Of a stretch of 64,000 nt of DNA, positions 1-9,016 are shown piece by piece. The DNA comes from Balneatrix alpica DSM 16621. Its GTDB lineage: Bacteria > Pseudomonadota > Gammaproteobacteria > Pseudomonadales > Balneatricaceae. The DNA is taken from contig NZ_JHUZ01000006.1 in assembly GCF_000619885.1 (NCBI RefSeq), positions 248,001 to 312,000 on the forward strand. Reading direction: 5' to 3'. The position numbers were made by a program, and so were the translations under genes. Within the stretch, counting starts at the first letter, position 1. Each line of letters starts with the position of its first letter. The notes beneath the pieces are model-generated. The model was not told where the DNA came from and did not search any database. It saw only the letters and a list, made by a program, of their open reading frames with translations.

Positions 1-62
1 AATTAATTTTTATTATTAAATCACGGCTTCTATGATGCTTCCAATTGCATTTGGAGGTGATC

Positions 63-1508
63 ATGTCAGAAGCACGTTTTCTTAACTATATCGCTGGAGA
101 CTGGGTGGATGGCGTCAACCTGTTGGCCAATGTCAGCCCAGCCGACCTGAGTGATGTGATAGGTCACTATGCCCAGGCGGATGCAGCTCAGGTGGAGCAA
201 GCGATTGCGGCGGCCAAGGCAGCCCAGCCCCACTGGCAGCGCCAGGGCTTAGAGCAACGCCAGGCGGTGTTGATGGCCATTGGTGATGAGCTGATCGCGC
301 GTAAAGAGGAACTGGGCACCGTACTGGCGCGGGAAGAGGGTAAAACCCTGGCCGAGGGCATGGGTGAGGTGTACCGCTCGGGTCAGTTTTTCCATTACTA
401 CGCGGCGGAAGTATTGCGTCAGATGGGGGAAAGCGCCGACTCCGTTCGCCCAGGGGTGGAAATCGATACCCGCCGTGAACCCGTAGGGGTGGTGGCCATC
501 ATTACCCCCTGGAATTTCCCCATGGCGACGGCGGCCTGGAAGATTGCTCCCGCCCTGGCCTTTGGTAATGCGGTGGTATTTAAGCCCGCCAACCAGGTGC
601 CTGCCAGCGCCTGGGCGCTGACCGAAATTATTGCCCGTCAGGGCTTGCCGGCCGGTACCTTTAACCTGGTGATGGGGCCAGGAGCCAGCGTTGGCGATAC
701 CCTGATCCACTCCGCGGAGATTGATGCTCTCACCTTTACCGGCTCATTGGAGACCGGGCGTAAGGTGGCGGTCGCCACAGCGGCGAATCTGGTTAAATGT
801 CAGTTGGAGATGGGCAGCAAGAATGCGCTGGTGGTGTTGGATGACGCCGACCTATCGCTGGCGGTGGAATGCGCGGTGAATGGCGCTTTCTTTGGCACCG
901 GGCAAAAGTGCACGGCTTCTTCCCGTTTAATTGTCACGGCCGGTATTCACGACCGTTTCGTGGCGGCGATGATCGAGCGTATGCAGCAGCTGGTGGTGGG
1001 GCACCCCCTGGATGCCGGCGTGCAGATTGGCGCCGTCGCCGATGCCAAGCAGTTTGAGCAGAACCAGTACTACCTGCAATTAGCGCAGCAAGAAGGCGCC
1101 GTGTTGGCCTATGGTGGTCAGGTGCCGGACGTGCGAACCCAGGGTTATTACCTGCAACCGGCGCTCTTTACCCACACCCATAATCAAATGCGGATTAACC
1201 GGGAAGAACTGTTTGCCCCCATCGCCTGTGTGATCAAGGTGGCGGATTACCAGGAAGCGGTGGATACCCTCAACGACACCCCCTATGGCTTGACCGCCGG
1301 CATCATCACCCAGTCTTTGCGTTATGCCCATGACTTCAAGCGCCAGGCGCGTACCGGCTGTGTGATGGTCAACTTACCCACCGCCGGCACCGACTACCAC
1401 GTGCCCTTTGGTGGACGCAAAGCCTCCAGCTTCGGCCCGCGTGAGCAGGGCAGCTATGCCAAGGAGTTTTATACCACCGTTAAGACCTGTTACCTGCGTG
1501 CGGGCTGA
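63..1508 (+). CDS. NAD(P)-dependent aldehyde dehydrogenase
   Basis: Oxidises an aldehyde to its acid; the substrate is not known. The 481-residue protein has the standard family layout: ITPWNFP and FKPANQVP in the cofactor domain, general-base Glu249 in LEMGSKN and catalytic Cys283 in GQKCTAS. It resembles the ketoglutarate-semialdehyde/succinate-semialdehyde type of ALDH more than betaine aldehyde dehydrogenase, by motif impression only. The ATG at 63 is chosen over an in-frame TTG at 45 because GGAGGTG at 53-59 is well placed. The next gene begins 9 bases after its stop, so it is the first visible gene of an operon with an M19 protein, a BCCT carrier and RidA. Family is sure; substrate is inference. 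Confidence 0.93.
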   Translation: MSEARFLNYIAGDWVDGVNLLANVSPADLSDVIGHYAQADAAQVEQAIAAAKAAQPHWQRQGLEQRQAVLMAIGDELIARKEELGTVLAREEGKTLAEGMGEVYRSGQFFHYYAAEVLRQMGESADSVRPGVEIDTRREPVGVVAIITPWNFPMATAAWKIAPALAFGNAVVFKPANQVPASAWALTEIIARQGLPAGTFNLVMGPGASVGDTLIHSAEIDALTFTGSLETGRKVAVATAANLVKCQLEMGSKNALVVLDDADLSLAVECAVNGAFFGTGQKCTASSRLIVTAGIHDRFVAAMIERMQQLVVGHPLDAGVQIGAVADAKQFEQNQYYLQLAQQEGAVLAYGGQVPDVRTQGYYLQPALFTHTHNQMRINREELFAPIACVIKVADYQEAVDTLNDTPYGLTAGIITQSLRYAHDFKRQARTGCVMVNLPTAGTDYHVPFGGRKASSFGPREQGSYAKEFYTTVKTCYLRAG

Positions 1509-1517
1509 GGAGGGGGT

Positions 1518-2510
1518 ATGCATAACGAACTGATCGTGATCGACGGCTTACAGTATTCCAACTGGAGCCGGGAGATCTTCCTGCAGTTGCAGCAGGGTGG
1601 CGTCACCATGGTACATGCCACCCTGGCCTACCATGAGCAGATTCGCGAAACCCTGGGCCGTTTCGCCCAGTGGAATCGCTTGTTTGAGCAGCATGGCGAC
1701 CTGATTATGCCGATCAAAAGCGCGACGGATATTCGTCGTGCCAAGGCCTGCGGTAAGGTTGGCATCATGCTGGGAGCGCAAAACTGTTCGCCGATTGAGG
1801 ATGACATCGGCATGGTGGAGGTGATGCGCGAGCTGGGGCTGATGGTGATGCAGCTGACCTATAACAACCAAAGCCTGCTCGCCTGTGGCTGCTATGAAAA
1901 GGAAGACAGTGGCGTGACCCGCTTTGGCCGCCAGGTCATCCGGGAAATGAACCGGGTAGGCATGCTGGTGGACATGAGCCACAGCGGCGAGCGCAGCACC
2001 CTGGAGGCGATCGAACTCTCCAGCCGCCCCATTGTGATTTCCCATGCCAACCCAGCCAGCTTCCATGCCGCCAAGCGCAATAAGTCGGATCGGGTACTGC
2101 GTGCCCTGGCGGAGTCAGGCGGTTTACTCGGTTTCAGCCTCTATCCCTTCCATTTGCACAACGGCTCGGACTGCAGCCTGGAGCTGTTCTGCGACATGAT
2201 TGCGCGCACTGCGGAATTGATGGGGGTGGAGCATATTGGCCTGGGTTCAGACCTGTGCCAGCAGCAGCCGCAACAGGTACTGGAATGGATGCGTAATGGC
2301 CGCTGGTCAAAGGAGCTGGACTATGGTGAAGGCTCCGCCAGTAACGCCGAGTGGCCTCGTCCGCTGAGCTGGTTCCGTGATAGTCGGGATTTTCCCAATT
2401 TAACGGCTGGCTTACAGGCGCGTGGTTTCAGCAATGACGAGGTGGCACGCATCATGGGCCTGAACTGGTTACGGATCCTGGAGGAGGGGCTGCTACCGCA
2501 AACCGCCTAA
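1518..2510 (+). CDS. M19 (renal dipeptidase-like) family protein with degenerate metal site
   Basis: A 330-residue TIM-barrel protein of the membrane dipeptidase (M19) family, without signal peptide. The downstream metal-site residues are seen: His155 in DMSHSG, His176 in ISHANP and Asp245 in GLGSDLC. The N-terminal HxD pair of true dipeptidases is absent, the segment reading VIDGLQYSNW, and the usual bridging Glu appears to be replaced around LGAQN (residues 85-89). From memory, Pseudomonas genes beside dimethylglycine catabolism (dgc) carry a relative with the same N-terminal change. It lies between an aldehyde dehydrogenase and a BCCT carrier, so a role in small-molecule catabolism rather than peptide cleavage is likely. 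Family is clear; activity is unknown. Confidence 0.88.
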   Translation: MHNELIVIDGLQYSNWSREIFLQLQQGGVTMVHATLAYHEQIRETLGRFAQWNRLFEQHGDLIMPIKSATDIRRAKACGKVGIMLGAQNCSPIEDDIGMVEVMRELGLMVMQLTYNNQSLLACGCYEKEDSGVTRFGRQVIREMNRVGMLVDMSHSGERSTLEAIELSSRPIVISHANPASFHAAKRNKSDRVLRALAESGGLLGFSLYPFHLHNGSDCSLELFCDMIARTAELMGVEHIGLGSDLCQQQPQQVLEWMRNGRWSKELDYGEGSASNAEWPRPLSWFRDSRDFPNLTAGLQARGFSNDEVARIMGLNWLRILEEGLLPQTA

Positions 2511-2578
2511 TTGTCTGTGCTTGGAGATCCTTTGGGCCGGAGTGCCACTAATAAATATAAAACTCTCAGGAGATCATT

Positions 2579-4138
2579 ATGAGCAGTTCATCCACAGCAG
2601 CCGCCAAAGTTGCGCCTGCTACCTCGCAGTCGGGTTGGCTTAATGGCGTCGACATCCCGGTTTTCTTACTCAGTGGCGGAGCCCTGGTGGTATTCGCGCT
2701 GCTGGCGCTGTATGACCTGGCGCTGGTCTCTGCCTGGGTCAACAGCGCCTTTGCCACCTCAACCGCGCTCTTTGGTGCCTACTGGCAGGTGCTGTTATTA
2801 CTGACCTTTGTGATTGGCTTATTACTGGCGCTGGGCCGCACCGGGCGAGTGGTGTTGGGGGGATTACCCAGTCCGGAGATGTCGACCTTCAAATGGACCT
2901 CGGTGATTATGTGTACCCTGCTGGCGGGTGGTGGGGTGTTTTGGGCCGCGGCGGAGCCGATGGCGCACTTTACCTCTCCTCCCCCTTTGTTTGGTGGTGA
3001 TAGCGGCACCCTGCAGGCGGCCCACAATGCGTTGGCGCAAAGCTTCATGCACTGGGGTTTTTTGGCCTGGGCGATTCTCGGCAGCCTGACCGGCATCGTG
3101 CTGATGTATCTGCACTATGAGAAAGGTTTGCCCCTTAAACCCCGTACGCTGCTCTACCCGGTGCTGGGCCAGCGGGTGATGCAGGGCTGGTTAGGTGCCC
3201 TGGTGGATGCCTGCTGTGTGCTGGCGGTGGTGGCCGGAACGGTAGGGCCCATCGGTTTTCTTGGCCTACAGGTGAGCTTTGGTTTAGAAAAACTGTTTGG
3301 TATTCCCAACACCTATGCCACCCAAGTCAGCATTCTGCTGGGCTTGATTGTGCTCTATACCCTGTCGGCGGTGAGTGGCGTGACCAAGGGGATTCAGCTG
3401 CTCAGTAAGATCAATGTCCTGCTGGCGGCGTTGTTGATGGGCTTTATTCTGCTGTTTGGCCCCACGGCTTTCATTATTGATGGCTATCTGCAGGGCTTTG
3501 GCATCTACCTGGATCAACTGATCCCGATGGCTACCTTTCGTGCCAACCCCGGCTGGTTGGATTGGTGGACCGTCTTCTTCTGGGGCTGGTTTCTCGGTTA
3601 TGGCCCTTTGATGGCGATGTTTGTTGCCCGTATCTCCCGTGGCCGCACCCTGCGGCAGATGGTGGTGCTGATCAGCCTGGTGGCACCGACGATCACCTGT
3701 TTCTGGTTTACCGTGGTGGGGGGCAGTGGCCTGGCCTTTGAGCTGGCCAACCCTGGGGTGATTTCCACGCCCTTTACCGGTTTTAACCTGCCGGCCGCCC
3801 TGTTGGCGATTACCGAACAGTTACCGCTGGGCTTCCTGATTTCCGTGCTCTTCCTGGTGTTGACCACCATCTTTGTTGCCACCACTGGTGACTCCATGAC
3901 CTATGCGGTTTCCATGGTGATGACCGGTACGGATCATCCACATAGTGGTATCCGGGTATTTTGGGGGGTGATGATGGGGGTCACCGCGGCGTTGCTGATC
4001 TCCATCGGCGCGGGTGGGATCTCGGCGCTGCAATCCTTCATCGTGGTGACGGCGGTGCCGGTCTCTCTGGTCTTGTTACCTTCGCTGTGGACGGCACCTC
4101 AGATTGCCCGGCAGATGGCGGATGAGCAGGGGCTTTAA
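2579..4138 (+). CDS. BCCT-family transporter
   Basis: Inner-membrane carrier of 519 residues in the betaine/carnitine/choline family, which import quaternary ammonium or related zwitterions with Na+ or H+. About twelve hydrophobic helices are visible, and the family signature is clear around residues 325-355 (WTVFFWGWFLGYGP followed by ARISRGRTLRQ). The start ATG at 2579 follows a CAGGAGATC ribosome site. It is shorter than osmoregulatory members with long cytoplasmic tails and ends soon after the last helix, which fits a catabolic uptake carrier rather than an osmosensor. It sits 68 bases after the M19 gene and 40 before ridA, in the same direction, so it probably feeds the pathway of these enzymes. 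Confidence 0.93.
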   Translation: MSSSSTAAAKVAPATSQSGWLNGVDIPVFLLSGGALVVFALLALYDLALVSAWVNSAFATSTALFGAYWQVLLLLTFVIGLLLALGRTGRVVLGGLPSPEMSTFKWTSVIMCTLLAGGGVFWAAAEPMAHFTSPPPLFGGDSGTLQAAHNALAQSFMHWGFLAWAILGSLTGIVLMYLHYEKGLPLKPRTLLYPVLGQRVMQGWLGALVDACCVLAVVAGTVGPIGFLGLQVSFGLEKLFGIPNTYATQVSILLGLIVLYTLSAVSGVTKGIQLLSKINVLLAALLMGFILLFGPTAFIIDGYLQGFGIYLDQLIPMATFRANPGWLDWWTVFFWGWFLGYGPLMAMFVARISRGRTLRQMVVLISLVAPTITCFWFTVVGGSGLAFELANPGVISTPFTGFNLPAALLAITEQLPLGFLISVLFLVLTTIFVATTGDSMTYAVSMVMTGTDHPHSGIRVFWGVMMGVTAALLISIGAGGISALQSFIVVTAVPVSLVLLPSLWTAPQIARQMADEQGL

Positions 4139-4178
4139 AGTCGATGCCCCTGCGGGGGCCTTAATTGAGATCAGTTAG

Positions 4179-4571
4179 ATGAAATATGCGGTTAAAACCG
4201 AACTCTTTGCTGCCAAGGCGCCGTTGGAATGGGCGGTGGTGGCTAACCAACAACTCTATACGGCACAGATTCCTATTGATCAGCAGGGCCAGGTGGTGGC
4301 GGGGGGAATCGAAGCCCAGGCCAGACAAACACTGGATAATCTGCAACACACCCTGGCGGCGGCAGGGGTGGGGATGGAGGCCCTGACCCAGGTGCTGATT
4401 TATGTGACCGATCGCGCTTACCTGCCGGTGTTTAACCAGGTCTATGCCGAGTATTTGCAGCCACCCTATCCGAATCGTGCTGCCATGGTGGTGGCGGGTT
4501 TGGCGCGGGAGGAGATGCTGTGTGAGGTCGTGGCCTATGCCTGGGTGCCCGAGGAACGGAATCAGGCTTAA
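4179..4571 (+). CDS. RidA/YjgF-family enamine/imine deaminase
   Basis: RidA-fold protein of 130 residues; the family hydrolyses reactive enamines and imines formed by PLP enzymes or amine oxidations. The substrate Arg (Arg100 in PPYPNR) and the acidic residue in MLCEV (Glu116) are kept, so it is probably active. It closes the ALDH-M19-BCCT operon, which points to an imine or enamine intermediate in that pathway (inference). The stop codon overlaps the end of the opposing acetyltransferase gene by 4 bases. Confidence 0.9.
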   Translation: MKYAVKTELFAAKAPLEWAVVANQQLYTAQIPIDQQGQVVAGGIEAQARQTLDNLQHTLAAAGVGMEALTQVLIYVTDRAYLPVFNQVYAEYLQPPYPNRAAMVVAGLAREEMLCEVVAYAWVPEERNQA

Positions 4572-4996
4572 GCCTGCGCCCAGTGCAAACACCACTCTAA
4601 TTGCTGGTGGCGCTCATCCTGCTGGCTATGCTGGTGGATAAAGCCCTGCTGTAAGAAGAAGCTGTAAGCGGCCTGATTATTGGCATAGACCAACGCCCCC
4701 AATTGGGGGCGTTGGCGTTTTACCTGCTGCAACAGGCGGGTGCCGATGCCTTGCCCTTGGTAGAGCGGATGGACATAGAGGGCGACAACAAAGTTATCCA
4801 CCACACAGATAAAACCCGCGGGGCGGCCATAGTCTTCCCACAGCCAGGTTTGCCCCCGTGGCAGGTAGTCACGGTAGAGCGTATGGCGTTGCAACGGCCA
4901 GTAATTGGGTGGCAGGAAGGGATAGGCGCGTATGGAGGCAGCCAGCCAGATATCAATCAGCAGGGGGTAGTCATCTGGGCTGGCGGCTCTGAGCAT
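4568..4996 (-). CDS. GNAT-family N-acetyltransferase
   Basis: A 142-residue single-domain acetyltransferase. The acetyl-CoA loop is visible as YVHPLYQGQGIGTRLL, followed by the usual N/Y-rich C-terminal part (ANNQAAYSFFLQQGF). The start at 4996 is chosen over an upstream in-frame ATG at 5122 because that extension lies inside algC and because a strong AGGAGGT site precedes 4996. It is 28 bases downstream of algC and probably co-transcribed with it. The substrate cannot be read from sequence. Confidence 0.85.
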   Translation of the reverse strand: MLRAASPDDYPLLIDIWLAASIRAYPFLPPNYWPLQRHTLYRDYLPRGQTWLWEDYGRPAGFICVVDNFVVALYVHPLYQGQGIGTRLLQQVKRQRPQLGALVYANNQAAYSFFLQQGFIHQHSQQDERHQQLEWCLHWAQA

Positions 4997-5024
4997 GGCA
5001 CCTCCTTGTGCCTGATAGCAGGGA

Positions 5025-6416
5025 TTAGTGGTGGGGGATATCCAGGCTGGGATCAACCTGATGCAGACGCTGTTGGAACAGCCCACGAATGCGCTCCAGC
5101 GCTTCCTGGTTTTCCGCTTCAAAACGCAGCACCAGCACCGGCGTGGTATTGGAGGCGCGGATCAAACCCCAGCCATCGGGGAAGTCGACCCGTACACCAT
5201 CGATCATCGAAGCATTACCACCGGGGTAGTCGAGTTGTTGCAATGCGCTGACAATCTCGAACTTGCTGGTGTCGGTCACTTCGATGTTGATCTCCGGGGT
5301 GCTGACATCTTCCGGGAAGGTGTGGAACAGTGCCTCGGCATCCAGGCTATGGCTGGCCAACAGCTCCAGCAGGCGGCAGGCGCTATAGAGGCCGTCATCG
5401 AAGCCAAACCAGCGCTCTTTAAAGAAGATATGACCGCTCATTTCACCGGCCAGCAGGGCGCCGCTTTCTTTCATCTTGGCTTTGATCAGGGAGTGGCCGG
5501 TTTTCCACATCAGGGGTTCACCCCCGGCTGCCTGAATCACCGGCGCCAGCAGGCGTGAGCATTTGACGTCATAGATAATCTGCGCACCGGGGTTACGCTG
5601 GGCGACATCCTGGGCGAACAGCATCAGCAGGCGGTCAGGGTAAATAATATGGCCTTGATTCGTTACCACGCCGACGCGGTCGCCATCACCGTCAAAAGCC
5701 AGACCGATATCGGCCTGGTGTTCAGCCACCGCAGCGATGCAGTCTTGCAGGTTTTTCGGCTTGCCAGGATCGGGATGGTGATTGGGGAAGGTGCCATCAA
5801 TCTCGGTAAACAGCGGGATAATCTCGCAGCCCAGACGCTCCAGTAATTGTGGCGCCAGTTCACCGGTCACACCGTTACCGCAGTCGACCACTACCTTCAG
5901 GCGTTTGGCCGGTTGGATATCCTTGGCAATGCGATCCAGATAGGCTTGCTTGACGCAGTCCTGGCGTAGGCTACCGGCCCCGGCAGGGAAGTCCTGCTCG
6001 GCAATGCGGCGGTACAGATCCTGGATGTCATCGCCGGACAGGGTCTGGCCCGCCAAGACGATTTTAAAGCCGTTGTAGTCCGCTGGGTTGTGGCTGCCGG
6101 TGACCATGACGCCGGAGGGGATGCCCAGGCTGTAGGTGGCAAAGTAGAGCACGGGGGTGGGTACCATGCCCACATCCACCACATCACGACCGCTGGCGCG
6201 CAGGCCATCGCTCAAAGCTCCGACAAAGGCGGGGCCAGACAGGCGGCCATCACGGGCGACAATCACGCTTTGCTGGCCACGTTTGGCGGCTTCCGCACCT
6301 ATGGCACGACCAATCTGGAAGACCACATCAGGGGTCAGGCTGGCATCGACCACGCCACGGATGTCATAGGCGCGGAAGATGGAAGGATCAACGGCAACCT
6401 GGGAGTAACTGGACAT
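5025..6416 (-). CDS. algC: Phosphomannomutase/phosphoglucomutase
   Basis: Interconverts hexose 6- and 1-phosphates for LPS, exopolysaccharide and nucleotide-sugar synthesis. The 463-residue protein matches the Pseudomonas AlgC type in length and motifs: phosphoserine Ser108 in TGSHNP, metal-binding DGDGDR at 242-247 and the sugar-binding loop GEMSGH. The order coaBC-dut-algC on one strand is conserved in pseudomonads and relatives, which supports the name. It starts 27 bases after dut. Confidence 0.95.
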   Translation of the reverse strand: MSSYSQVAVDPSIFRAYDIRGVVDASLTPDVVFQIGRAIGAEAAKRGQQSVIVARDGRLSGPAFVGALSDGLRASGRDVVDVGMVPTPVLYFATYSLGIPSGVMVTGSHNPADYNGFKIVLAGQTLSGDDIQDLYRRIAEQDFPAGAGSLRQDCVKQAYLDRIAKDIQPAKRLKVVVDCGNGVTGELAPQLLERLGCEIIPLFTEIDGTFPNHHPDPGKPKNLQDCIAAVAEHQADIGLAFDGDGDRVGVVTNQGHIIYPDRLLMLFAQDVAQRNPGAQIIYDVKCSRLLAPVIQAAGGEPLMWKTGHSLIKAKMKESGALLAGEMSGHIFFKERWFGFDDGLYSACRLLELLASHSLDAEALFHTFPEDVSTPEINIEVTDTSKFEIVSALQQLDYPGGNASMIDGVRVDFPDGWGLIRASNTTPVLVLRFEAENQEALERIRGLFQQRLHQVDPSLDIPHH

Positions 6417-6443
6417 TGCGAGTTCCCTAATAAACTTGAGCGA

Positions 6444-6905
6444 TTATTGACGGCCAGAATGGCCAAAGCCGCCAGCACCGCGTTCGCTGGCAGTAAATTC
6501 ATCAACGATTTGCCATTCGGCTTGCACCACGGGCACCAGAATCATCTGGGCAATACGTTCACCTGGCTCAACCACAAAGGTGCTGTGGCCACGGTTCCAG
6601 CAGGACACCATCAGCTGGCCCTGGTAGTCAGAATCAATCAGGCCAACCAGATTGCCCAATACTACCCCGTGCTTATGGCCGAGGCCCGAGCGGGGCAGAA
6701 TCATCGCCGCCAGATTAGGGTCAGCAATATAGATCGCCAGACCGGTGGGAATCAGTTCGGTTTGGCCGGGCTCCAGGGTCAGGGGCGCATCCAGGCAGGC
6801 GCGCAGGTCCAGGCCAGCGGAGCCGGGGGTGGCGTAGCTGGGCAGGGGGAACTCGTCACCAATACGAGGATCAAGGATTTTGACTTGCAGGTTGGTTGTA
6901 CTCAT
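6444..6905 (-). CDS. dut: dUTP diphosphatase
   Basis: Hydrolyses dUTP to dUMP and pyrophosphate, keeping uracil out of DNA and supplying dTMP synthesis. At 153 residues it has the trimeric dUTPase motifs: [30 protein letters not shown], the motif around GERIAQMI, and the C-terminal [10 protein letters not shown] arm. Only 11 bases separate it from coaBC, its conserved upstream partner. Confidence 0.97.
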   Translation of the reverse strand: MSTTNLQVKILDPRIGDEFPLPSYATPGSAGLDLRACLDAPLTLEPGQTELIPTGLAIYIADPNLAAMILPRSGLGHKHGVVLGNLVGLIDSDYQGQLMVSCWNRGHSTFVVEPGERIAQMILVPVVQAEWQIVDEFTASERGAGGFGHSGRQ

Positions 6906-6916
6906 AACTCCGGGTC

Positions 6917-8125
6917 TCAGGCGTGCTGATAATAGGCTTGGGCCAAATGATGAATAATTTGCTGGGCCAACAGGGCTTTGGGGGCCCTGGCCAGGGTCAG
7001 GTGGTGCTGGGGACGAATCAGGGTGACGGCATTGTCATCGCTGTTAAAGCCAATACCGGCGGCGCTGACATCGTTGGCGATGATCATGTCCAGGCGCTTA
7101 CGGTTGAGCTTGTCCTGGGCGTAGGTCAGCACATCCTGGGTTTCGGCGGCAAAGCCGACGGTAAAGGGGCGTCGATCCGGCGGCAAAGCGGCTACGGTGG
7201 CGACAATATCGGGGTTTTGTACCAGGTGCAGCTTGAGATCTTGTTGCCCTGGGGTCTTCTTGATTTTGTGTGCGGCCACCTCAGCCATCCGGTAATCCGC
7301 CACTGCTGCGGCGGCGATAAAGATGTCACAGGCTTCGATACCATCCAGACTGGCAGCCAGCATCTGCTCGGCGCTTTCCACCTGAATACACTCCACCCCT
7401 GGCGGACAGGGCAAATTAACCGGCCCGCTGATCAGTTTGACGCGGGCGCCGGCAGCCTGAGCCGCGGCGGCTAGGGCATAGCCCATCTTGCCGGAGGAGT
7501 GGTTACTGATAAAGCGCACCGGGTCGAGGGCTTCACGGGTGGGGCCGGCGGTAATCCACAGGGTTTTGCCTGCCAGTAAGGGTTCACTTACCGGACGGCT
7601 AAGCAATTCAAAGATGTCGCTGGCTTCCAACATCCGCCCAGGGCCAACATCGCCACAGGCTTGGGCACCAGAGGCGGGGCCAAGGATTTGCCAACCGAGG
7701 CTGGCCAGGTAAGCCACATTGCGCTGGGTGCGTGGGTCTTTCCACATCGCTTGATTCATCGCCGGGGCTAAGGCAATGGGGGCCTCAGTGGCGAGGGTCA
7801 GGGTGGTGAGCAGATCATCCGCCATGCCGGCGGCGAGGCGGGCGATCAGGTTAGCGCTGGCGGGGGCGATGATGATCAGGTCTGCCCATTTGGCGAGTTC
7901 GATATGCCCCATGCCGGCTTCGGCCTGTTCATCCAACAGGTGTTGGTGTACCGGATGGCCAGACAGGGCCTGAAAGGTCAGCGGGGTAATAAACTCCGCC
8001 GCACCCTGGGTCAGTACCACCCGTACCTGTGCCCCGGCCTTGACCAGTAAACGGGTTAACTCGGCGCTTTTATAGGCCGCAATGCCACCGCTGACACCGA
8101 GCAGAATCTGCTTACCCGCTAACAT
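6917..8125 (-). CDS. coaBC: Bifunctional phosphopantothenoylcysteine decarboxylase/phosphopantothenate-cysteine ligase
   Basis: Carries out two steps of coenzyme A synthesis. The N-terminal flavin domain (CoaC) shows [18 protein letters not shown] and the active-site Cys in ACGDVGPGR; the C-terminal CoaB domain shows [12 protein letters not shown] and NHSSGKMG. The ATG at 8125 is preferred to one 12 bases upstream because GGGAGAAGG lies directly before it; the protein is then 402 residues, the usual length. It heads the coaBC-dut-algC-GNAT run and is divergent from radC, as in many gammaproteobacteria. Confidence 0.96.
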   Translation of the reverse strand: MLAGKQILLGVSGGIAAYKSAELTRLLVKAGAQVRVVLTQGAAEFITPLTFQALSGHPVHQHLLDEQAEAGMGHIELAKWADLIIIAPASANLIARLAAGMADDLLTTLTLATEAPIALAPAMNQAMWKDPRTQRNVAYLASLGWQILGPASGAQACGDVGPGRMLEASDIFELLSRPVSEPLLAGKTLWITAGPTREALDPVRFISNHSSGKMGYALAAAAQAAGARVKLISGPVNLPCPPGVECIQVESAEQMLAASLDGIEACDIFIAAAAVADYRMAEVAAHKIKKTPGQQDLKLHLVQNPDIVATVAALPPDRRPFTVGFAAETQDVLTYAQDKLNRKRLDMIIANDVSAAGIGFNSDDNAVTLIRPQHHLTLARAPKALLAQQIIHHLAQAYYQHA

Positions 8126-8286
8126 GCCTTCTCCCATTATTCGGCCTGCAAAATAAGGTCGCTAAGATAGCATAAGGCGCTTAGAAAGGCTTGGCCTGGA
8201 TGGCTGCTTGGGTTAATTTTTGCCCAGTTATGTGGACCGCATCGTAGTAGGCAGTGAGCGGATTTCAGCCTGAAGAGGAGCCTACT

Positions 8287-8961
8287 ATGGCAATCAAAGA
8301 TTGGCCCGCCAGCGAGCGCCCACGGGAAAAGTTACTGACCCAGGGGGCCGCTCAACTCACCGATGCCGAATTACTGGCCATTTTCCTGCGTACCGGCGTG
8401 GCTGGTAAAAGTGCGGTGGTTTTAGCACAGGAGTTGCTACATGGCTTTGGCAGTCTGGCGGCCCTGCTGAAGGCGGATTTAGCCAGCTTTAGCCAGGGCA
8501 AGGGCTTAGGTTCGGCCAAATATGCCCAGTTACAGGCAGTACTGGAAATGGCCCGCCGCCATCTGGGCGAACAGTTACGCCGTGACAATGTGTTTACTGC
8601 ACCTGAGCAGGTGCGGCAGTACCTGTTGGCATTACTGCGCGCGGAGGAGCGGGAAATCTTTGCCTGTCTGCTGCTGGATTCCCAGCATCGCCTTATCCAT
8701 ATGGAGCCGCTGTTTATGGGCACCATTGATGCGGCCAGTGTGTACCCGCGTGAGGTGGTCAAACTGGCCTTGCGTTATAACGCGGCGGCGATGATTGTGG
8801 CCCATAATCATCCCTCCGGGATTGCTGAACCCAGCCGCGTCGATGAACTCATTACCCAACGGTTAAAGCAGGCCCTGGCCCTGGTGGAGGTGCGTCTGTT
8901 GGATCATATGGTAGTGGGTGCCGGGGAAGTGGTATCCCTGGCGGAGCGGGGATTGGTGTAA
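8287..8961 (+). CDS. radC: RadC family JAB1/MPN-domain protein
   Basis: A 224-residue RadC protein with a helix-hairpin-helix-type N-terminal region ([14 protein letters not shown]) and a C-terminal MPN domain. The JAMM metal motif is intact as HNHPSG, followed by Ser and Asp in SRVD. The historic DNA-repair name is not well supported for the family, and its function is unsettled. The start at 8287 follows AAGAGGAG, so an in-frame ATG at 8254 is rejected. It sits divergently beside coaBC, the conserved position. Confidence 0.93.
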   Translation: MAIKDWPASERPREKLLTQGAAQLTDAELLAIFLRTGVAGKSAVVLAQELLHGFGSLAALLKADLASFSQGKGLGSAKYAQLQAVLEMARRHLGEQLRRDNVFTAPEQVRQYLLALLRAEEREIFACLLLDSQHRLIHMEPLFMGTIDAASVYPREVVKLALRYNAAAMIVAHNHPSGIAEPSRVDELITQRLKQALALVEVRLLDHMVVGAGEVVSLAERGLV

Positions 8962-9016
8962 CAAGGGTAGAAAACAGGCCAGTCAGGCTGTGCCTGAGGA
9001 TAAAAAGGATAAGACC

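Noticed and set aside
8254-8286. Upstream start for radC
   Set aside because: No ribosome site at 8254, whereas AAGAGGAG stands before 8287.
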